Shown here: piece after piece, positions 63,578 to 64,000 of the stretch
Layout of the letters: each line of letters opens with the position of its first letter
How positions within the stretch are numbered: position 1 is the first letter of the stretch
Source: Halomonas sp. M4R1S46
Lineage (GTDB): Bacteria > Pseudomonadota > Gammaproteobacteria > Pseudomonadales > Halomonadaceae
NCBI RefSeq assembly: GCF_025725685.1
Contig: NZ_CP107008.1
Location: 930,001-994,000 of the forward strand
DNA: 64,000 nt
Direction of reading: 5' to 3'
Made by a program: the position numbers and the translations under genes
Notes under the pieces: generated by a model
The model's database searches: none
Told to the model about the DNA's origin: nothing
The model's input: only the letters and a program-made list of their open reading frames with translations

Positions 63578-63608
63578 CCCCCGGTAGCGACAGCTGCCGG
63601 GGGTTTTT
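63578..63608 (+). terminator. Second terminator behind the 5S-end copy
   Basis: CCCCCGGTAGC (63578-63588), loop GACA, GCTGCCGGGGG (63593-63603), then TTTTT. One G-T wobble in an 11-bp stem. It would follow a 5S-like transcript, matching the duplicated 5S tail in front of it. Confidence 0.9.
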
Positions 63609-63640
63609 GCGTGTCACTCGGCCTTGGGCGGAGAATCGCG

Positions 63641-63646
63641 TATAAT
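63641..63646 (+). promoter_or_regulatory. -10 box (TATAAT) before the DUF2721 gene
   Basis: Perfect TATAAT 30 bases before the TTG start. No good -35 at standard spacing is seen. Confidence 0.5.
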
Positions 63647-63675
63647 GCGACTAAAGTCTAATAACGGAGGTTGCC

Positions 63676-64000
63676 TTGACCCTGACCACACCGGCCCTGC
63701 TGTTTCCGGCCATTTCCCTGTTGCTGCTGGCCTATACCAATCGCTTCCTGACCCTGGCGCAGCTGATTCGCAAGTTGGCCGATGAGGAGCACGACGCCCA
63801 CCATCACGAGGTAGCGATGCGCCAGATCCTGCTGCTGCGCAAGCGGATCACCCTGACCAAGCGCATGCAGATGGCGGGCGTGTTGAGCTTCCTGCTCTGC
63901 ACGCTATCGATGTTTGCGCTCTTCCTGTCCCTCAAGCTCCTCGGCATGCTGCTGTTCGGCGTCAGCCTGATCAGCCTGTCGGTGTCGCTGGTGTTCTCCC
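63676..64000 (+). CDS. DUF2721 family membrane protein (3' end outside window)
   Basis: Starts at TTG 63676 with ACGGAGG (63664-63670) at ideal spacing. At least 108 residues are seen: an N-terminal helix (TTPALLFPAISLLLLAYTNRFL), a cytoplasmic segment rich in His/Arg (DEEHDAHHHEVAMRQILLLRKRITLTKR) and two more helices (MAGVLSFLLCTLSMFALFLSL, MLLFGVSLISLSVSLVF). This pattern fits DUF2721, of unknown function. The frame runs off the window edge. Confidence 0.75.
   Translation, partial: MTLTTPALLFPAISLLLLAYTNRFLTLAQLIRKLADEEHDAHHHEVAMRQILLLRKRITLTKRMQMAGVLSFLLCTLSMFALFLSLKLLGMLLFGVSLISLSVSLVFS

Overview
The window is a high-GC chromosome segment from a halophilic gammaproteobacterium, most likely Halomonas sensu lato (Halomonadaceae). 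This rests on the 16S rRNA sequence, the smrB-prmB-aroC and miaB-phoH-ybeY-corC-lnt gene orders, the class I PHA synthase next to a phasin, and the prp methylcitrate cluster with a GntR-type regulator. The genus is recognised from memory, not from a search.

Layout. 1-4 kb: uronate/aldarate catabolism (galactarolactone cycloisomerase-like enzyme cut by the window edge, galactarolactone isomerase, uronate dehydrogenase), a 5'-truncated Ldh2-type dehydrogenase and a GntR/FCD regulator. 4.2-7 kb: two alpha/beta hydrolases and a patatin-like protein. 7.0-8.3 kb: an IS481-type element and a small MITE-like element, nested on one CTAG tetranucleotide between two convergent genes. 8.3-11 kb: smrB, prmB, aroC. 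11.1-14 kb: PHA granule genes (DUF6489-like protein, phasin, phaC). 14.1-19.5 kb, minus strand: miaB-phoH-ybeY-corC-lnt. 20-28.6 kb: housekeeping and small-function genes (SH3 protein, tpm, YajG-like lipoprotein, GNAT, ggt, rpe, GIY-YIG, mscS, ndh, gph). 28.6-33 kb: trpE and trpGDC, each preceded by its own short Trp-codon leader ORF. 33-46.3 kb: a CPA1 antiporter, DUF2905, the large YdiJ-type D-2-hydroxyacid dehydrogenase, serS, a SIMPL protein, an AI-2E-type permease, trxA, cysB, cysH and pabB. 46.4-55.1 kb: the 2-methylcitrate cycle cluster (GntR regulator, prpB, prpC, acnD, prpF, prpD). 55.2-60.9 kb: a complete rrn operon (16S, tRNA-Ile, tRNA-Ala, 23S, 5S). 61-63.4 kb: an intact IS66-family element with a perfect 8-bp target duplication just behind 5S. 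The window ends inside a DUF2721-like gene.

Most noteworthy. (1) Two separate Trp leader ORFs; the one before trpG has a textbook terminator/antiterminator. (2) A dispersed repeat family built of hairpins with a nearly constant ATCCCT loop and stems that change while staying complementary. Three copies are visible, and one lies in frame inside the ydiJ-like gene. (3) A nested IS481-in-MITE insertion in which the target CTAG supplies the stop codons of both the transposase and the upstream gene. (4) Heptanucleotide tandem arrays that run into the 3' ends of two genes. (5) Four TTGTNNACAA-type sites before the prp regulator. (6) A 21-base copy of the 5S 3' end beyond the IS66 element. I saw no CRISPR array, phage region or recognisable defence system.
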